From Nocardioides phosphati (GTDB lineage: Bacteria; Actinomycetota; Actinomycetes; Propionibacteriales; Nocardioidaceae): DNA of 64,000 bases. Where the stretch lies: contig NZ_BMNI01000007.1 in the NCBI RefSeq assembly GCF_014646375.1, positions 99,698-163,697 on the forward strand, given 5' to 3'. Below, piece by piece: positions 50,599-61,279 of the stretch (position 1 is the stretch's first letter; every line of letters begins with the position of its first letter). A program made the translations under genes and the position numbers. The notes beneath the pieces were generated by a model. The model ran no database searches. It saw only the letters and a program-made list of their open reading frames with translations, and had not been told where the DNA came from.

Positions 50599-50602
<4 letters not shown>

Positions 50603-50645
50603 CGCACGCGTGTTGCGCTGTCGCTGACACCCGCGCAGGCGTCAG
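50599..50645. terminator. inverted repeat between convergent genes
   Basis: CTGACGC (50599-50605) and GCGTCAG (50639-50645) pair, with further inner pairing (CGCG...CGCG, TGT...ACA). It covers the stop codons of both the reductase and the helicase gene. Confidence 0.55.
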
Positions 50646-53170
50646 AGGCAGCGGAACGCCGTGCCCCGCACGACGGCCTCACCACAGGCATCGGTGGCGT
50701 CGAGGTCGACCTCGGCCTCGATCACCCAGTCGTGGTCACCCTCGGGGTCGGCGATCGTCTGGACCGCCTTCCAGAGCCGGCCGCTGCGCTCGATCGTCAA
50801 CATCTTCGGCCCGCGGGCGTCGCCGTCGGTGCCGATCGTGTCGTGCTCGGCGTAGTACGCCTCGAGGGCGTCGTCCCAGCGACTGCGGGTCATCGCCACC
50901 TCGGCGGGCGGCTCGGTGCGGTCTGCAGCGTCGCGCTCGAGTCGCATCAGCCCGTCGAGGTCGTCGCGCGCACAGAGCTCGACCCGGCGCCACATCGCGT
51001 TGCGGACCATCACCAGGAACGCCGCGGTGTCGGTGAGCGCGCGCGGCGGCTTCGGCGGCTCGTGGTGACTGACCTCGGGGGCGACGTCGTCGGGGTGGGC
51101 CAGCGCCTCCCACTCGTCGAGCAGGCTCGAGTCGGTCTGGCGCACCGTCTCCCCCAGCCACTCCACGAGCTCCTCGAGCTCGGGCGTGCGCTGGGCGTCG
51201 GGCACCGTCTGCCGCAACGTGCGGTAGGCGTCGGTGAGGTAGCGCAGCACCAGCCCCTCGGATCGCGCGAGCTGGTAGCGGGAGACGAAGTCGGTGAACG
51301 ACATCGCCTGCTCCCACATCTCGCGGACGATGCTCTTCGGGCTGAGTGCGTCATCGGGGAGCCAGGGGTGCTTCGACCGGTACATCTCGTACGCCGCCCC
51401 CAGCAGCTCGGCGAGCGGCTGCGGCCAGGTGATCTCCTCGAGCAGCGCCATCCGCTCGTCGTACTCGACGCCGTCGGCCTTCATCTCCTGCACGGCGGCG
51501 CCGCGAGCGACGTACTGCTGGGCGAAGAGGATCTGCCGGGGCGCCTCGAGCACCGACTCGATGACCGAGACGGTGTCGAGCATGTAGCTCTCGGACGCCG
51601 GGTCGAGCAGGTCGAGCACCTCGGTGGCGAAGTGGGCCAGCGGCTGGTTGAGCGCGAAGTCGGCAGGCAGCGTGTCGGTGAGGACGTAGCGCCGGCCGAA
51701 CTCGTCGAGCTCGTCGAGGCGGGTCAGCACGCCGCTGGCCACGAGCGACCTGGTCAGCCGCAGCGCACGACGGGTGAGCCGGAGCTGCGAGCGGCGGTCC
51801 TCGTGGTTCTCCTGCAGGAGCCGGCGCATCGCCTCAGCGGTGTCCTCCTCGCGGGCTGCGACGTTGAGGAGCATCGAGTTGTCGACCTTCATCCGGCTCT
51901 GCAGCGGCTCGGAGGTGCCGTCGACGAGCTTGGTGAAGGTGGCCTCGGTCCAGACGACGGAGCCCTCGGGCGGCTTGGAGAGCTGGGCCTTGGAGTTCTT
52001 CTTGCCGGCGGCGCGCCGCTCCTCCGCCTTCGCCTTGGCCTTCTCGTTGGCGATGACGTGCTCGGGCGCCTGGACCACGACGTAGCCGGCGGTGTCGTAG
52101 CCCGCCCGGCCGGCCCGCCCGGCGATCTGCAGGAACTCGCGCACACGCAGCACGCGCGACCGGCTGCCGTCGTACTTGGCCAGGCCGGTGAAGAGCACGG
52201 TGCGGATCGGCACGTTGATGCCGACGCCGAGGGTGTCGGTGCCACAGATGACGGTGAGCAGTCCCTGCTGCGCGAGCTGCTCGACCAGGCGGCGGTAGCG
52301 CGGCAGCATGCCGGCGTGGTGCACGCCGATGCCCGCCTTGAGCAGCTGGCTGAGCGTCTTGCCGAAGCCCGCGCCGAAGCGCACCGGCGCGATCCGCTCG
52401 GCGATCGCCGCCTTCGTCTCGGCGGCCACCGGCAGCTTCGCCTTGAGCAGCGACGTCGCGTGCTCGACTGCGTCCTTCTGGGTGAAGTGCACGACGTAGA
52501 CCGGCGCCTGCTTCGTGGCGACGAGCTCCTCGAGCGCCTCGGACATCGGCGTCAGCGACCAGCTGAAGTGCAGCGGGATGGGCCGCTCGGCGCCGTCGAC
52601 GAGCACCGTCTCCCTCCCCGTACGCCGGGAGAGGTCCTCGCTGATCGGCGTCACGTCGCCGAGGGTCGCGCTCATCAGCAGGAACTGGGCGTGCGGCAGC
52701 TCGAGCAGCGGGACCTGCCACGCCCAGCCACGGTCGGGCTCGGCGTAGTAGTGGAACTCGTCCATGACGACGAGACCGACGTCGGCGGCCCGCCCCTCGC
52801 GCAGCGCGATGTTGGCGAGCACCTCTGCGGTGCAGCAGATGATCGGCGCATCGGGGTTGACGCTCGCGTCGCCCGTCAGCATGCCGACGTCCTCGGCCCC
52901 GAACACCTCGCAGAGCGCGAAGAACTTCTCGCTCACCAGTGCCTTGATCGGCGCGGTGTAGAAGCTCACGCGGTCGTCGGCGAGCGCGGCGAAGTGGGCG
53001 GCGATCGCGACCAGCGACTTGCCCGAGCCGGTCGGGGTCGCGAGCACGACGTTGTTGCCCGCCAGGATCTCGAGGACCGCCTCCTCCTGGTGCGGGTAGA
53101 GCTCGATGCCGCTCTTCTCCGCCCACGCGGAGAACGCGTCGTACCCGGCCTCTCCGTTGGTCGTGCTCAT
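50642..53170 (-). CDS. DEAD/DEAH-box RNA helicase, DUF3516 type
   Basis: 842 residues. Superfamily II helicase core at about 1-400: Q/Walker [24 protein letters not shown] (motif II), [22 protein letters not shown], and motif [14 protein letters not shown]. The C-terminal half ([40 protein letters not shown]) is DUF3516, typical of actinobacterial members. An internal Lys-rich insert ([21 protein letters not shown]) lies after motif VI. Probably acts on RNA; role unknown. ATG 53170 overlaps the xerD stop by 4 bp. Confidence 0.93.
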   Translation of the reverse strand: MSTTNGEAGYDAFSAWAEKSGIELYPHQEEAVLEILAGNNVVLATPTGSGKSLVAIAAHFAALADDRVSFYTAPIKALVSEKFFALCEVFGAEDVGMLTGDASVNPDAPIICCTAEVLANIALREGRAADVGLVVMDEFHYYAEPDRGWAWQVPLLELPHAQFLLMSATLGDVTPISEDLSRRTGRETVLVDGAERPIPLHFSWSLTPMSEALEELVATKQAPVYVVHFTQKDAVEHATSLLKAKLPVAAETKAAIAERIAPVRFGAGFGKTLSQLLKAGIGVHHAGMLPRYRRLVEQLAQQGLLTVICGTDTLGVGINVPIRTVLFTGLAKYDGSRSRVLRVREFLQIAGRAGRAGYDTAGYVVVQAPEHVIANEKAKAKAEERRAAGKKNSKAQLSKPPEGSVVWTEATFTKLVDGTSEPLQSRMKVDNSMLLNVAAREEDTAEAMRRLLQENHEDRRSQLRLTRRALRLTRSLVASGVLTRLDELDEFGRRYVLTDTLPADFALNQPLAHFATEVLDLLDPASESYMLDTVSVIESVLEAPRQILFAQQYVARGAAVQEMKADGVEYDERMALLEEITWPQPLAELLGAAYEMYRSKHPWLPDDALSPKSIVREMWEQAMSFTDFVSRYQLARSEGLVLRYLTDAYRTLRQTVPDAQRTPELEELVEWLGETVRQTDSSLLDEWEALAHPDDVAPEVSHHEPPKPPRALTDTAAFLVMVRNAMWRRVELCARDDLDGLMRLERDAADRTEPPAEVAMTRSRWDDALEAYYAEHDTIGTDGDARGPKMLTIERSGRLWKAVQTIADPEGDHDWVIEAEVDLDATDACGEAVVRGTAFRCL

Positions 53171-54093
53171 CGGGCCCTCGGGTGCGCGGTGGCGAAGACC
53201 TCGCGGAGGTTGTCGACGGTGACCAGCGTGTAGACCTGCGTCGTCGTGACGCTGGCGTGCCCGAGCAGCTCCTGCACGACACGTACGTCGGCGCCGCCGT
53301 CGAGCAGGTGCGTCGCGAACGAGTGGCGCAGCGTGTGGGGCGAGACGTCCCTGGTGACGCCGGCGAGGTCGGCGGCCTTCACCAGCACGGCCCACGCCGA
53401 CTGGCGCGAGAGCCGGCCGCCGCGGGAGTTGAGGAAGACCGCACCGGACGGCGTCTGCGGACCCATCAGGTCCGGCCGTGCGTCGCGGAGGTACGCCGCC
53501 ACGGCATCGCGCGCGTAGGAGCCGATCGGGACCAGCCGCTCCTTGGAACCCTTGCCGCGCAGCAGCACCTGGCCGAGCTCCAGGTCGATGTCGTCGATGT
53601 CGAGGCCGACGGCCTCGGAGATGCGCGCGCCGGTGCCGTAGAGGACCTCGAGCAGCGCCCGGTCACGGAGCGCCAGCTGGGTGCCCGCAGCGCCTGACGC
53701 CTCGAGGATCGCCTCGACCTCCGAGAGCGGGAGGGCCTTGGGCAGCCGCTTGGCCGGAGCCGGTGGCTTCACGGCGGCGGCCGGGTCGTGGGTCGCGAGT
53801 CCGTCGAGCACGGCGAACTTGTGGAAGCCGCGCACCGCTACGATCGTGCGCGCCGCGCTCGTCGAGCCGAGTGGCGGGTGGTCCGCGTCGCCCTCACGCA
53901 GGCGCACGAGGAAGTCGGAGACCGTCTGCTCGGTGATCGCGTCCATCTCGGTCACGTCGCGAGCAGCCAGGTAGGCGGCGTAGCGCCGGAGGTCGCGGCG
54001 GTAGGAGCTCAGCGTGTTGGCGGCCAGGCCACGCTCGACGGCGAGGTGGTCGAGCCAGGTGCGGATGGCGCGCTCGATCGGCGAGCCGCTCAC
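53167..54093 (-). CDS. xerD: site-specific tyrosine recombinase XerD
   Basis: 308 residues. Resolves chromosome dimers at dif with XerC. N-terminal SAM-like core-binding domain ([26 protein letters not shown]) and catalytic residues Arg157 (GTGARISE), Lys184 ([11 protein letters not shown]), His253 and Arg256 ([12 protein letters not shown]), His279 ([11 protein letters not shown]), Tyr288 (VYT). GTG 54093 overlaps nudix by 4 bp. Position next to nudix and pyrG is that of the chromosomal xerD (Rv1701), not an integrase of a mobile element. Confidence 0.94.
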   Translation of the reverse strand: MSGSPIERAIRTWLDHLAVERGLAANTLSSYRRDLRRYAAYLAARDVTEMDAITEQTVSDFLVRLREGDADHPPLGSTSAARTIVAVRGFHKFAVLDGLATHDPAAAVKPPAPAKRLPKALPLSEVEAILEASGAAGTQLALRDRALLEVLYGTGARISEAVGLDIDDIDLELGQVLLRGKGSKERLVPIGSYARDAVAAYLRDARPDLMGPQTPSGAVFLNSRGGRLSRQSAWAVLVKAADLAGVTRDVSPHTLRHSFATHLLDGGADVRVVQELLGHASVTTTQVYTLVTVDNLREVFATAHPRAR

Positions 54094-54677
54094 GCCAGGC
54101 CCTTGGCCCGCGCCAGCAGCAGGGCCAGCGCGATCGGCGCGTCAGCGATGCGGCCGTCGAGCACCGCGGCGTACAGCTCGTCGAAGGGGGCGCGGAAGAC
54201 CTCCATCTCGGCCTCCTCCGCATGGAGCGCGAAGTCGCCGCGACTGGCCGGAGTGAGGCCGCGGGCGAGGTAGAGATGGTGCTGCTCGGCGCTGATGCCG
54301 GGGCTGGCCCAGACCGAGGCCAGGTGGACCCACTCGTCGGCGGCGAGCTCGACCTCTTCGCGGAGCTCGCGCTTCGCGACCTCCAGGGCGTCCTCTCCCG
54401 GCTCGTCGCAGAGCCCGGCCGGCAGCTCGACGAACGAGATCTGCGCAGGGTGCCGGTACTGCTGGAGGCAGGGCACGCGCCCGTCCTCGTCGATGGCGAG
54501 CACGATCGCCGCGCCCGGGTGCTCGACGACGAGACGCCGGAACGGCGCGCCCTTCCCGTTGCCGTCGGCCCCCGGAAGCCGGACCTGGTCGGAGCGGAGC
54601 GCGACCACCCAGCCGTCCCGATGGAGGTCCTCGGAGGACCCCACCGGCCACGACTCGGGGCGGTCAGCGATCGGCAC
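54090..54677 (-). CDS. NUDIX hydrolase, ADP-ribose pyrophosphatase-like
   Basis: 195 residues. Nudix segment [32 protein letters not shown] keeps the catalytic REL-x-EE, but the box is one residue longer after the first Gly and the usual final Gly is Glu (EEVEL). The ADPRase-type 'SPG' loop ([17 protein letters not shown]) is present. Likely hydrolyses ADP-ribose or a related nucleotide sugar. GTG 54677 lies 8 bp after the pyrG stop; the gene matches Rv1700. Confidence 0.9.
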   Translation of the reverse strand: MPIADRPESWPVGSSEDLHRDGWVVALRSDQVRLPGADGNGKGAPFRRLVVEHPGAAIVLAIDEDGRVPCLQQYRHPAQISFVELPAGLCDEPGEDALEVAKRELREEVELAADEWVHLASVWASPGISAEQHHLYLARGLTPASRGDFALHAEEAEMEVFRAPFDELYAAVLDGRIADAPIALALLLARAKGLA

Positions 54678-54685
54678 GGTGCGGA

Positions 54686-56392
54686 TCAGTCCTCGATGCG
54701 GTCGTCGGGGGTGTCCTCGACCTTGTGCAGCTTCGACTCGTCGATCGGGATCCGCAGCTCGCGCTGGCGCTCGATCGCGGCCTTGACCAGGCCGGCGAAG
54801 AGCGGGTGCGGCCGGGTCGGGCGCGACTTCAGCTCAGGGTGCGCCTGCGTGGAGATGTAGTACGGGTGGACGTCCTTCGGCAGCTCCACGAACTCGACGA
54901 CGTCGAGGTCCGGGTTGATGCCGGAGAAGACCATGCCGGCGTCCTCGAGCTGCGCGCGGTAGGCGTTGTTGACCTCGTAGCGGTGGCGGTGGCGCTCGGT
55001 GATGAGCTCCTCGCCGTACACCTCGCGGGCGAGCGTGCCCTTGCCGAGCTTCGCCGGGTAGGAGCCGAGGCGCATCGTGCCGCCCAGGTCGCCGCCGCCG
55101 CCGACGATGGCCTTCTGCTCCTCCATCGTGGCGATCACCGGCTCGGGGGTCTCGGGGTCGAACTCCGTCGACGCCGCCTTGTCGAGGCCCAGCACGTTGC
55201 GGGCGTACTCGATGACCATCGACTGCAGGCCCAGGCAGATGCCGAGCGTGGGGATGCCGTGCGTGCGGGCGTACTGCAGCGCGCCGAGCTTGCCCTCGAG
55301 GCCACGGATGCCGAAGCCACCGGGGACGAGGATCGCGTCGACGTCGGCGAGGTGCTTCGCGGCACCGGCGGGGGTCTCGCACTCGTCGGAGGCGATCCAC
55401 TCGACGTTGACCTTCGCCTCGTTGGCGAAGCCGCCGGCGCGCAGCGCCTCGGCCACGGAGAGGTAGGCGTCGGGCAGGTCGATGTACTTGCCGACCAGCG
55501 CGACCGTGACCTCCTCCTTCGGGTGGTGCACCCGCTTGAGCAGGTCGTTCCAGACCGACCAGTCGACGTCGCGGAACGGCAGGTCCAGCTTGCGTACGAC
55601 GAGGGCGTCGAGGCGCTCGCGGTGGAGGACCTTCGGGATGTCGTAGATGGACGGCGCGTCGGCAGCCGTGACCACGGCGTCCTCGTCGACGTCGCACATC
55701 AGCGCGATCTTCGACTTGATGCTCTGCGGCAGCTCGCGGTCGGCGCGGCAGACCACGGCGTCCGGCTGGAGACCGATCGTGCGGAGCGCGGCGACGGAGT
55801 GCTGCGTCGGCTTGGTCTTCAGCTCCTTCGACGGACCAATGTAGGGCACCAGGGAGACGTGGATGAAGAAGACGTTGTCGCGCCCGATCTTCTGGCGGAC
55901 CTGGCGCGCGGCCTCGAGGAACGGCAGCGACTCGATGTCGCCGACGGTGCCGCCGACCTCGGTGATGACGACGTCGACGTCCGGCGCGTGCATCGCCAGG
56001 ATCCGGTCGACGATCTCGTTGGTGATGTGCGGGATGACCTGGACGGTCTCGCCGAGGTACTCGCCGCGACGCTCCTTGGCGATCACGTTGGAGTAGACCT
56101 GACCGGTCGTCACGTTGGCGTTGCCGACGAGGTCGGTGTCGAGGAACCGCTCGTAGTGACCGATGTCGAGGTCGGTCTCGGCGCCGTCCTCGGTCACGAA
56201 GACCTCACCGTGCTGGAACGGGTTCATCGTGCCCGGATCCACGTTGAGGTACGGGTCGAGCTTCTGCATCGTGACCCGCAGACCGCGAGCCTTGAGAAGA
56301 GCACCCAGGCTGGAGGCGGTGAGGCCCTTGCCGAGGGACGACGCAACGCCTCCGGTGACGAAGACGTGCTTGGTCTGCGCGGCACTGGCCAA
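54686..56392 (-). CDS. pyrG: CTP synthase
   Basis: 568 residues. Amination of UTP with glutamine. Synthetase domain: [69 protein letters not shown]. Glutaminase domain: [10 protein letters not shown], nucleophile GICLGLQSM, and AHPELKSRP with His/Glu. Normal length. The start is TTG 56392 after GGGAG (6-nt spacer), as no in-frame ATG or GTG precedes the conserved VFVTGG. Own promoter likely (TAGGAT about 56431) in the 84-bp gap after recN. Confidence 0.95.
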   Translation of the reverse strand: MASAAQTKHVFVTGGVASSLGKGLTASSLGALLKARGLRVTMQKLDPYLNVDPGTMNPFQHGEVFVTEDGAETDLDIGHYERFLDTDLVGNANVTTGQVYSNVIAKERRGEYLGETVQVIPHITNEIVDRILAMHAPDVDVVITEVGGTVGDIESLPFLEAARQVRQKIGRDNVFFIHVSLVPYIGPSKELKTKPTQHSVAALRTIGLQPDAVVCRADRELPQSIKSKIALMCDVDEDAVVTAADAPSIYDIPKVLHRERLDALVVRKLDLPFRDVDWSVWNDLLKRVHHPKEEVTVALVGKYIDLPDAYLSVAEALRAGGFANEAKVNVEWIASDECETPAGAAKHLADVDAILVPGGFGIRGLEGKLGALQYARTHGIPTLGICLGLQSMVIEYARNVLGLDKAASTEFDPETPEPVIATMEEQKAIVGGGGDLGGTMRLGSYPAKLGKGTLAREVYGEELITERHRHRYEVNNAYRAQLEDAGMVFSGINPDLDVVEFVELPKDVHPYYISTQAHPELKSRPTRPHPLFAGLVKAAIERQRELRIPIDESKLHKVEDTPDDRIED

Positions 56393-56476
56393 GGGAACTC
56401 CCGTTGTCGAATCTCTATCGGCTACGGGGTTCGATCCTATCCCACGAATCGGGCTGGGCGCGCCTCGGACGCGCGC

Positions 56477-58237
56477 TCAGCCGCGCGCGGCGCGCGCAGC
56501 CTCGAGCAGCTCCTCCGCGTGGGCGAGCGCCGTGTCGGACTCGTCCATGCCGGCGAGCATGCGCGAGAGCTCGCGGGCGCGCTCGTCGTCGCTCAGAACG
56601 GTGAGGCCCGAGGTGGTCACCACCCCGTCGGTCGACTTGGCGATCACCACGTGCCGGTCGGCGTACGCCGCGACCTGCGGGAGGTGGGTGACGACCAGGA
56701 CCTGCGACGTGCGGGCGAGCTGCGCGAGGCGGCGGCCGATCTCGACGGCGGCCTTGCCACCGACGCCGGAGTCGACCTCGTCGAAGACGAACGTCGGCAC
56801 CGGGCTGGTGCCGGCCAGCGCCACCTCCAGCGCGAGCATCACGCGCGAGAGCTCACCACCGGAGGCACCCTTGTGGAGCGGGCGCGGCTCGGAGCCGGTG
56901 TTGGCCGCGAGCAGGAACTCGACCTCGTCGACACCGTGACCGGCGTAGCGCAGCCACCGCTCCCCCACGTGGAGCGGCAGCGGGCCGTCGCTCCCGGTCG
57001 CACCTCCGGAGGGCGCAGCTTCCTCGACCTGGGTGACGGCGAGGGTGACGCGGGCATGGGGCATCGCGAGCAGGCCGAGCTCGGCGGTGATCTCCTCGGC
57101 GAGCTTCCCGGCGGCGGCCTGGCGCGCCTCACTGAGTGCCAGCGCGGCCTCGGCCAGGCGAGAGCGCAGGTCACCGCGCTGCGCACGGAGCTCGGCGATG
57201 CGGTCGTCTGTGCCGTCCAGCTCGAGCAGTCGCAGCGAAGCCTGCTGGGACCAGGCCAGCACCTCGTCGATCGTCTCGCCGTACTTGCGGGTCAGGGCGA
57301 CCAGCGCGGCCCGGCGTTCGGAGACGACCGCCAGGCGCGCGGGATCGGTGTCGAGCCCGGCGGCGTACGACGCGACGTCGGCCGCGACGTCGGCCAGCAG
57401 GTAGCTCACCTCGGCCAGACGGTCGGCGAGGCCTGCCGCCTCGTCGTCGTGCTCGCGGACGCCGTCGAGGAGGCGGCGGGCTGCGGAGACGGCGCCCAGG
57501 GCGTCGGGCTGGTCCTGCTCCGAGGAGAGCGCCTCACGGGCCTGCTCGGCAGCGCCGCGCAGGGTGTCGGCGAAGCCCAGGCGGGCCTCTTCGGCAGCAA
57601 GCGCGACGTCCTCGCCGGGCTCCGGCTCGACTGCGCCGACCTCCTCGAGGCCGAAGCGGAGCAGGTCCGCCTCGCGGGCGCGCTCGCGGGCGTGGGCGAC
57701 CACGTCGGCGAGCTCGCGCTCGGTCGCCCCGAGCTCCTTGTGGAGCCCGCGATAGGTCTCGAGCAGGGCGGCGACCTTCTCGCCACCGAACCGGTCGAGC
57801 GCCTCGCGCTGGGCGCTGGCCTTGAGCAGCCGGTGCTGGTCGGACTGGCCGTGGACGGCGACGAGCGCGTCGGAGAGCTCGGTGAGCTGGGCGGCGGGCA
57901 CGGAGGCGCCGCCGACGAAGGCACGAGAGCGGCCCTCGCTCGAGATGTTGCGGGCCAGCAGCACGCGGCCGTCCTCGACCTCTCCCCCGAGCTCCTCGAC
58001 GGCAGCAGTCAGGTCGGCCAGGCGCGAGGCGTCGACGACACCCTCGACGCGCGCAGCCCTGGCTCCACGACGCACGGCACCGGAGTCGGCGCGGCCGCCC
58101 ATGAGCAGGCCGAGCGCGGTGACGATCATCGTCTTGCCCGCGCCGGTCTCACCGGTGATGGCGGTCAGGCCGGGTCCGAGCTCGAGCGTCGACGACTCGA
58201 TGACGCCGAGGGACTGGATCCGGATCTCTTCGAACAT
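56477..58237 (-). CDS. recN: DNA repair protein RecN
   Basis: 586 residues, SMC-like ATPase for double-strand-break repair. N-terminal IRIQSLGVIESSTLELGPGLTAITGETGAGKTMI (Walker A), long coiled coil, and C-terminal signature GASGGELSRVMLALEVALA, Walker B TFVFDEVDSGVGG, VLVVTHLPQVAA. ATG 58237 shares one base with the nadK stop (TGATG), so translation is coupled. No LexA box is seen in front. In M. tuberculosis two genes (Rv1697, Rv1698) lie between recN and pyrG; here there are none. Confidence 0.95.
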   Translation of the reverse strand: MFEEIRIQSLGVIESSTLELGPGLTAITGETGAGKTMIVTALGLLMGGRADSGAVRRGARAARVEGVVDASRLADLTAAVEELGGEVEDGRVLLARNISSEGRSRAFVGGASVPAAQLTELSDALVAVHGQSDQHRLLKASAQREALDRFGGEKVAALLETYRGLHKELGATERELADVVAHARERAREADLLRFGLEEVGAVEPEPGEDVALAAEEARLGFADTLRGAAEQAREALSSEQDQPDALGAVSAARRLLDGVREHDDEAAGLADRLAEVSYLLADVAADVASYAAGLDTDPARLAVVSERRAALVALTRKYGETIDEVLAWSQQASLRLLELDGTDDRIAELRAQRGDLRSRLAEAALALSEARQAAAGKLAEEITAELGLLAMPHARVTLAVTQVEEAAPSGGATGSDGPLPLHVGERWLRYAGHGVDEVEFLLAANTGSEPRPLHKGASGGELSRVMLALEVALAGTSPVPTFVFDEVDSGVGGKAAVEIGRRLAQLARTSQVLVVTHLPQVAAYADRHVVIAKSTDGVVTTSGLTVLSDDERARELSRMLAGMDESDTALAHAEELLEAARAARG

Positions 58238-59196
58238 CAGTCGTTTCCGTTCTCGCGCATCCGGCGCTCCGCAGCCCCGCGCCAGCCCTCGACCGACAGG
58301 CCGAACTTCGCGACCAGGCGGTCGGTGAACGGCGAGTCGTGGAGCCGGACGAGCGGGACCGGGGCCCCGCGGCGTACCTCGATGCGGGCGCCGGGCGGCA
58401 GGTCGACGGTGCGACGACCGTCGCACCAGAGCACGCCGGCGCCCTCGTTGGTGGACATCACCTCGACCGCGATGACCGAGCTCGGGGCGACGACCATCGG
58501 GCGGGCGAAGAGTGCGTGCGCGCTGAGCGGCACGATGAGCAGCGCCTCGACGACCGGCCACACGACCGGCCCTCCCGCGCTGAAGTTGTACGCCGTCGAG
58601 CCGGTCGGCGTCGCGCACACGACGCCGTCGGCGCCCCAGCGCGACAGCGGCCGACCGTCGACCTCGACGACGAGCTCGAGCATGCGCTCGCGGGCGGCCT
58701 TCTCGACGGAGGCCTCGTTGAGCGCGAACGTGTTGGCCACGACCTCGGCACCCTGCAGGACCGTCACGTCGACGGTGAGGCGCTCCTCGGTGGTCCACCG
58801 CCGGTCGACGATCGCCTCGATGGTGTGCTCGACGTCGTCAGGCTCGGCCTCCGCCAGGAACCCGACGTGGCCGAGGTTGACGCCGAGCAGCGGCGTGCCC
58901 GACCGGTGGGTGATCTCGGCGGCGCGCAGGATCGTGCCGTCGCCGCCGATGACCACGGCGAGCTCGCAGTGGACCGCAGCCGAGCCGTCGTCGGCCACGA
59001 CCTCGATGCGGGACTCGTCGGGGCGCAGGCCCAGGTCGGCAGCCTCGGCGGCGAGCAGACGCACCACGATGCCGTGGGCGGAGAGCGACTTCACGAACGC
59101 CCGGGCGATCTCGCAGGCCTGGTCGCGCGTGGTGTTGGCGACCAGCAGGACGCGGCGGACCGCGACGTCGGCGGTCACGGCGGGATCTGTGGTCAC
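58237..59196 (-). CDS. nadK: NAD kinase
   Basis: 319 residues. Makes NADP+ from NAD+ with ATP or polyphosphate. GGDGT motif in AVVIGGDGTILRAAE, NLGHVGFLAEAE, FALNEASVEKA (NE motif), and the substrate segment GVVCATPTGSTAYNFSAGGPVVWP. GTG 59196 overlaps the tlyA stop by 4 bp. Matches Rv1695. Confidence 0.96.
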   Translation of the reverse strand: MTTDPAVTADVAVRRVLLVANTTRDQACEIARAFVKSLSAHGIVVRLLAAEAADLGLRPDESRIEVVADDGSAAVHCELAVVIGGDGTILRAAEITHRSGTPLLGVNLGHVGFLAEAEPDDVEHTIEAIVDRRWTTEERLTVDVTVLQGAEVVANTFALNEASVEKAARERMLELVVEVDGRPLSRWGADGVVCATPTGSTAYNFSAGGPVVWPVVEALLIVPLSAHALFARPMVVAPSSVIAVEVMSTNEGAGVLWCDGRRTVDLPPGARIEVRRGAPVPLVRLHDSPFTDRLVAKFGLSVEGWRGAAERRMRENGND

Positions 59197-60026
59197 GGGT
59201 CCACCTTCTCAGAAGGCACCGACGGACGCGCGCCTGTCTCCACCGCGATCTCCGCCGGGCCGATGGTGGCCGGGCCACGACGCAACCAGAGGAAGAACTC
59301 GACGTTGCCCGACGGGCCGGGCAGCTTGCTGGTCGCGACGGCGCGGGCGCCCCAACCGCGCCGGGCGGCGGCGTCGGCGACGGCGGTCACCGTCTCGGCA
59401 CGCAGCGCCGGGTCGCGGACGACGCCGCCCTTGCCCAGGCGCTCCTTGCCGACCTCGAACTGCGGCTTGACCATCAGCGCGAGGTCCGCGTCGGGGGTGC
59501 ACACGCCGAGCAGGGCGTCGAGGACCAGCTCGAGGCTGATGAAGGAGAGGTCGCCGACGACGACGTCGACGTGGCCGCCCAGCAGCTCCGGGGTGATGTC
59601 CCGGATGTTGGTGCGGTCGTGGACCTGGACCCGGTCGTCGTTCTGCAGGCGCCAGATCAGCTGCCCGTAGCCGACATCCACCGCGACGACCTCTCGGGCG
59701 CCGGCGCGGAGGAGCACGTCGGTGAAGCCGCCGGTCGAGGCGCCGGCGTCGAGGCAGCGGCGCCCCTCCACCGTCAGGCCGAGCGGCCCGAACGACGCGA
59801 GCGCGCCCGCGAGCTTGTGTGCCCCGCGCGAGGCGTAGCCCGGGTCGTCAGGGTCCTCGACGACGTAGACGTCCGCATCGGTGGTCACCTGTGTGGCGGG
59901 CTTCGTCGCGACGGCACCTGCGACCTTCACCCGGCCCGCGGAGATCAGCTCCGAGGCGTGGGCCCGCGACGTGGCCATGCCGCGGCGGACCAGCTCGGCG
60001 TCCAGGCGGAGTCGACGCGGTGGCAT
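59193..60026 (-). CDS. tlyA: 16S/23S rRNA 2'-O-methyltransferase TlyA
   Basis: 277 residues. S4 domain at the N-terminus (RRLRLDAELVRRGMATSRAHASELISAGRVKVAGAVATKPATQV) and an FtsJ-like methyltransferase: SAM motif DAGASTGGFTDVLLRAGA, catalytic KDKE-type residues around SRGAHKL, VGDLSFISLE, MVKPQFEVG and NVEFFLWL. Methylates C1409 of 16S and C1920 of 23S rRNA in mycobacteria and so makes ribosomes sensitive to capreomycin. Shares one base with the preceding stop. Confidence 0.95.
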   Translation of the reverse strand: MPPRRLRLDAELVRRGMATSRAHASELISAGRVKVAGAVATKPATQVTTDADVYVVEDPDDPGYASRGAHKLAGALASFGPLGLTVEGRRCLDAGASTGGFTDVLLRAGAREVVAVDVGYGQLIWRLQNDDRVQVHDRTNIRDITPELLGGHVDVVVGDLSFISLELVLDALLGVCTPDADLALMVKPQFEVGKERLGKGGVVRDPALRAETVTAVADAAARRGWGARAVATSKLPGPSGNVEFFLWLRRGPATIGPAEIAVETGARPSVPSEKVDP

Positions 60027-60244
60027 CAGCCCTGCGGGCCCGGCAGCGTGGGCGGCTTCGGGCCGGCGGGGGCGTCGAGCGCTCCCCGGAGCTGCTCGTG
60101 GGCGCTCTCGAAGATCGCGACGTGCTCGGAGACCGGGACCTCAGCGAGGCCAGCAAGACTGGAGATGACGCCGTCGACGGCCGTGTTGCCCGTCGACGCA
60201 GGCGTCGCCTGCTCCGCCGCGCGATCGAAATCCTGTTCGGTCAT
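60026..60244 (-). CDS. small conserved protein (Rv1693-like)
   Basis: 72 residues: TEQDFDRAAEQATPASTGNT, AVDGVISSLAGLAEVPVSEHVAIFESAHEQLRGAL, then a Pro-rich end. Helical pattern; no known function. ATG 60244 overlaps the HAD gene stop by 4 bp and its own stop shares one base with the tlyA ATG, so it is part of the operon. Similar short proteins sit before tlyA in other actinobacteria (Rv1693). Confidence 0.85.
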   Translation of the reverse strand: MTEQDFDRAAEQATPASTGNTAVDGVISSLAGLAEVPVSEHVAIFESAHEQLRGALDAPAGPKPPTLPGPQG

Positions 60245-61251
60245 GCGCACCACGGTACCGAACCGCGCACCCGACCCAGCGCCACCGGCCGACCCGTGTC
60301 GTCCAGGTGTCGCCACGCAGCGCAGGCGACCACACGCCACCAGTCCTCTGGGGCGCCGTCGCCGTGCACGACGAGCTCACCCGCGACGACCTCACCCGAC
60401 CAGCCATTGAGGTGCCAGGCGCCGCTGGCGACCCGCGTCGGAGCCTCGTGCGCGACGAGCAGGCCGCCCAGGTCCGCAGCGACGTACGTCGGGCGCAGCG
60501 GCGCCGCCGCGGCCGCCAGGTCGTCGAGACCGCTGACTCCGGTGAGCACGAGCAGGGAGTCGACACCAGCCACCTGCGCACCCTCGATGTCGGTGTCGAG
60601 CCGGTCGCCGACCATCAACGGTCGCCGCGCGGCCATGCGGCGTACGGTCTCGTCGAGCAGGGGGCGCTGGGGCTTCCCGGCGACGATCGCCCGCCTCCCG
60701 CTGAACTCCTCGATCATCTTCACGACCGCGCCGTGGCCGAGACCCACGCCGTTCGACGTCGGGATCGTCAGGTCGGCATTCGTCGCGACCCAGGGACGTC
60801 CGTCGCGCACGAGGATCGACGCCTCCAGGATGCGGCGCCAGGGCAGGTCGGGTCCGTAGCCGGTCACGACAACCTCGGCGGCGGCGGGGTCGGCGGTCGG
60901 CACCAACTGCTCGGCGAGCAGGGCCTCCTCGACGCCGGGTCCTCCGCAGAGGAAGACCATCGTGCCGGCACCATGGCGCTCACGCACCACGCGTGCGCCC
61001 GCCTGCGCCGACGTGACCACGTCGTCCGCACGTGCGGGGACACCGAGGGCGCTGAGATGCTCGGCGACGGCTGCGGGCGGACGCGCGGCATTGTTGGTCA
61101 CGAAGGCGACCGCCATACCCAGCGCGCGTGCCGCGTCGATGGCCTCGGGCGCGCCGCCGACCGCGTGGTCACCGACGTAGACCACACCGTCGAGATCGAG
61201 CATCGCGAGGTCGTAGACGCGCGCCAGCGGCTCCCCACACGAACCGAGCAC
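60241..61251 (-). CDS. HAD-IIA phosphatase, NagD-like
   Basis: 336 residues. HAD motifs: nucleophile MLDLDGVVYVG, motif II FVTNNAARPP, GKPQRPLLDETVRRM, motif IV MVGDRLDTDIEGAQVAGVDSLLVLTG. The C2-cap lies between motifs II and III as in NagD/4-nitrophenylphosphatase enzymes. A C-terminal extra domain of about 70 residues (AWHLNGWSGEVVAGELVVHGDG) is unusual. Probably a glycerol-phosphate or sugar-phosphate phosphatase; the M. tuberculosis homologue Rv1692 is a glycerol-3-phosphate phosphatase. GTG 61251 after GGGGAGA is preferred over an in-frame ATG at 61281 overlapping the divergent gene. Confidence 0.9.
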   Translation of the reverse strand: MLGSCGEPLARVYDLAMLDLDGVVYVGDHAVGGAPEAIDAARALGMAVAFVTNNAARPPAAVAEHLSALGVPARADDVVTSAQAGARVVRERHGAGTMVFLCGGPGVEEALLAEQLVPTADPAAAEVVVTGYGPDLPWRRILEASILVRDGRPWVATNADLTIPTSNGVGLGHGAVVKMIEEFSGRRAIVAGKPQRPLLDETVRRMAARRPLMVGDRLDTDIEGAQVAGVDSLLVLTGVSGLDDLAAAAAPLRPTYVAADLGGLLVAHEAPTRVASGAWHLNGWSGEVVAGELVVHGDGAPEDWWRVVACAAWRHLDDTGRPVALGRVRGSVPWCA

Positions 61252-61279
61252 TTGCCGTCTCCCCCTACGATGCAGCCTC

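Noticed and set aside
54725..59470. Very long plus-strand open frame (about 1580 codons) across pyrG, recN and nadK
   Set aside because: Antisense to three certain genes; composition is that of a reversed GC-rich gene (Arg/Val/Asp-rich, no domains).
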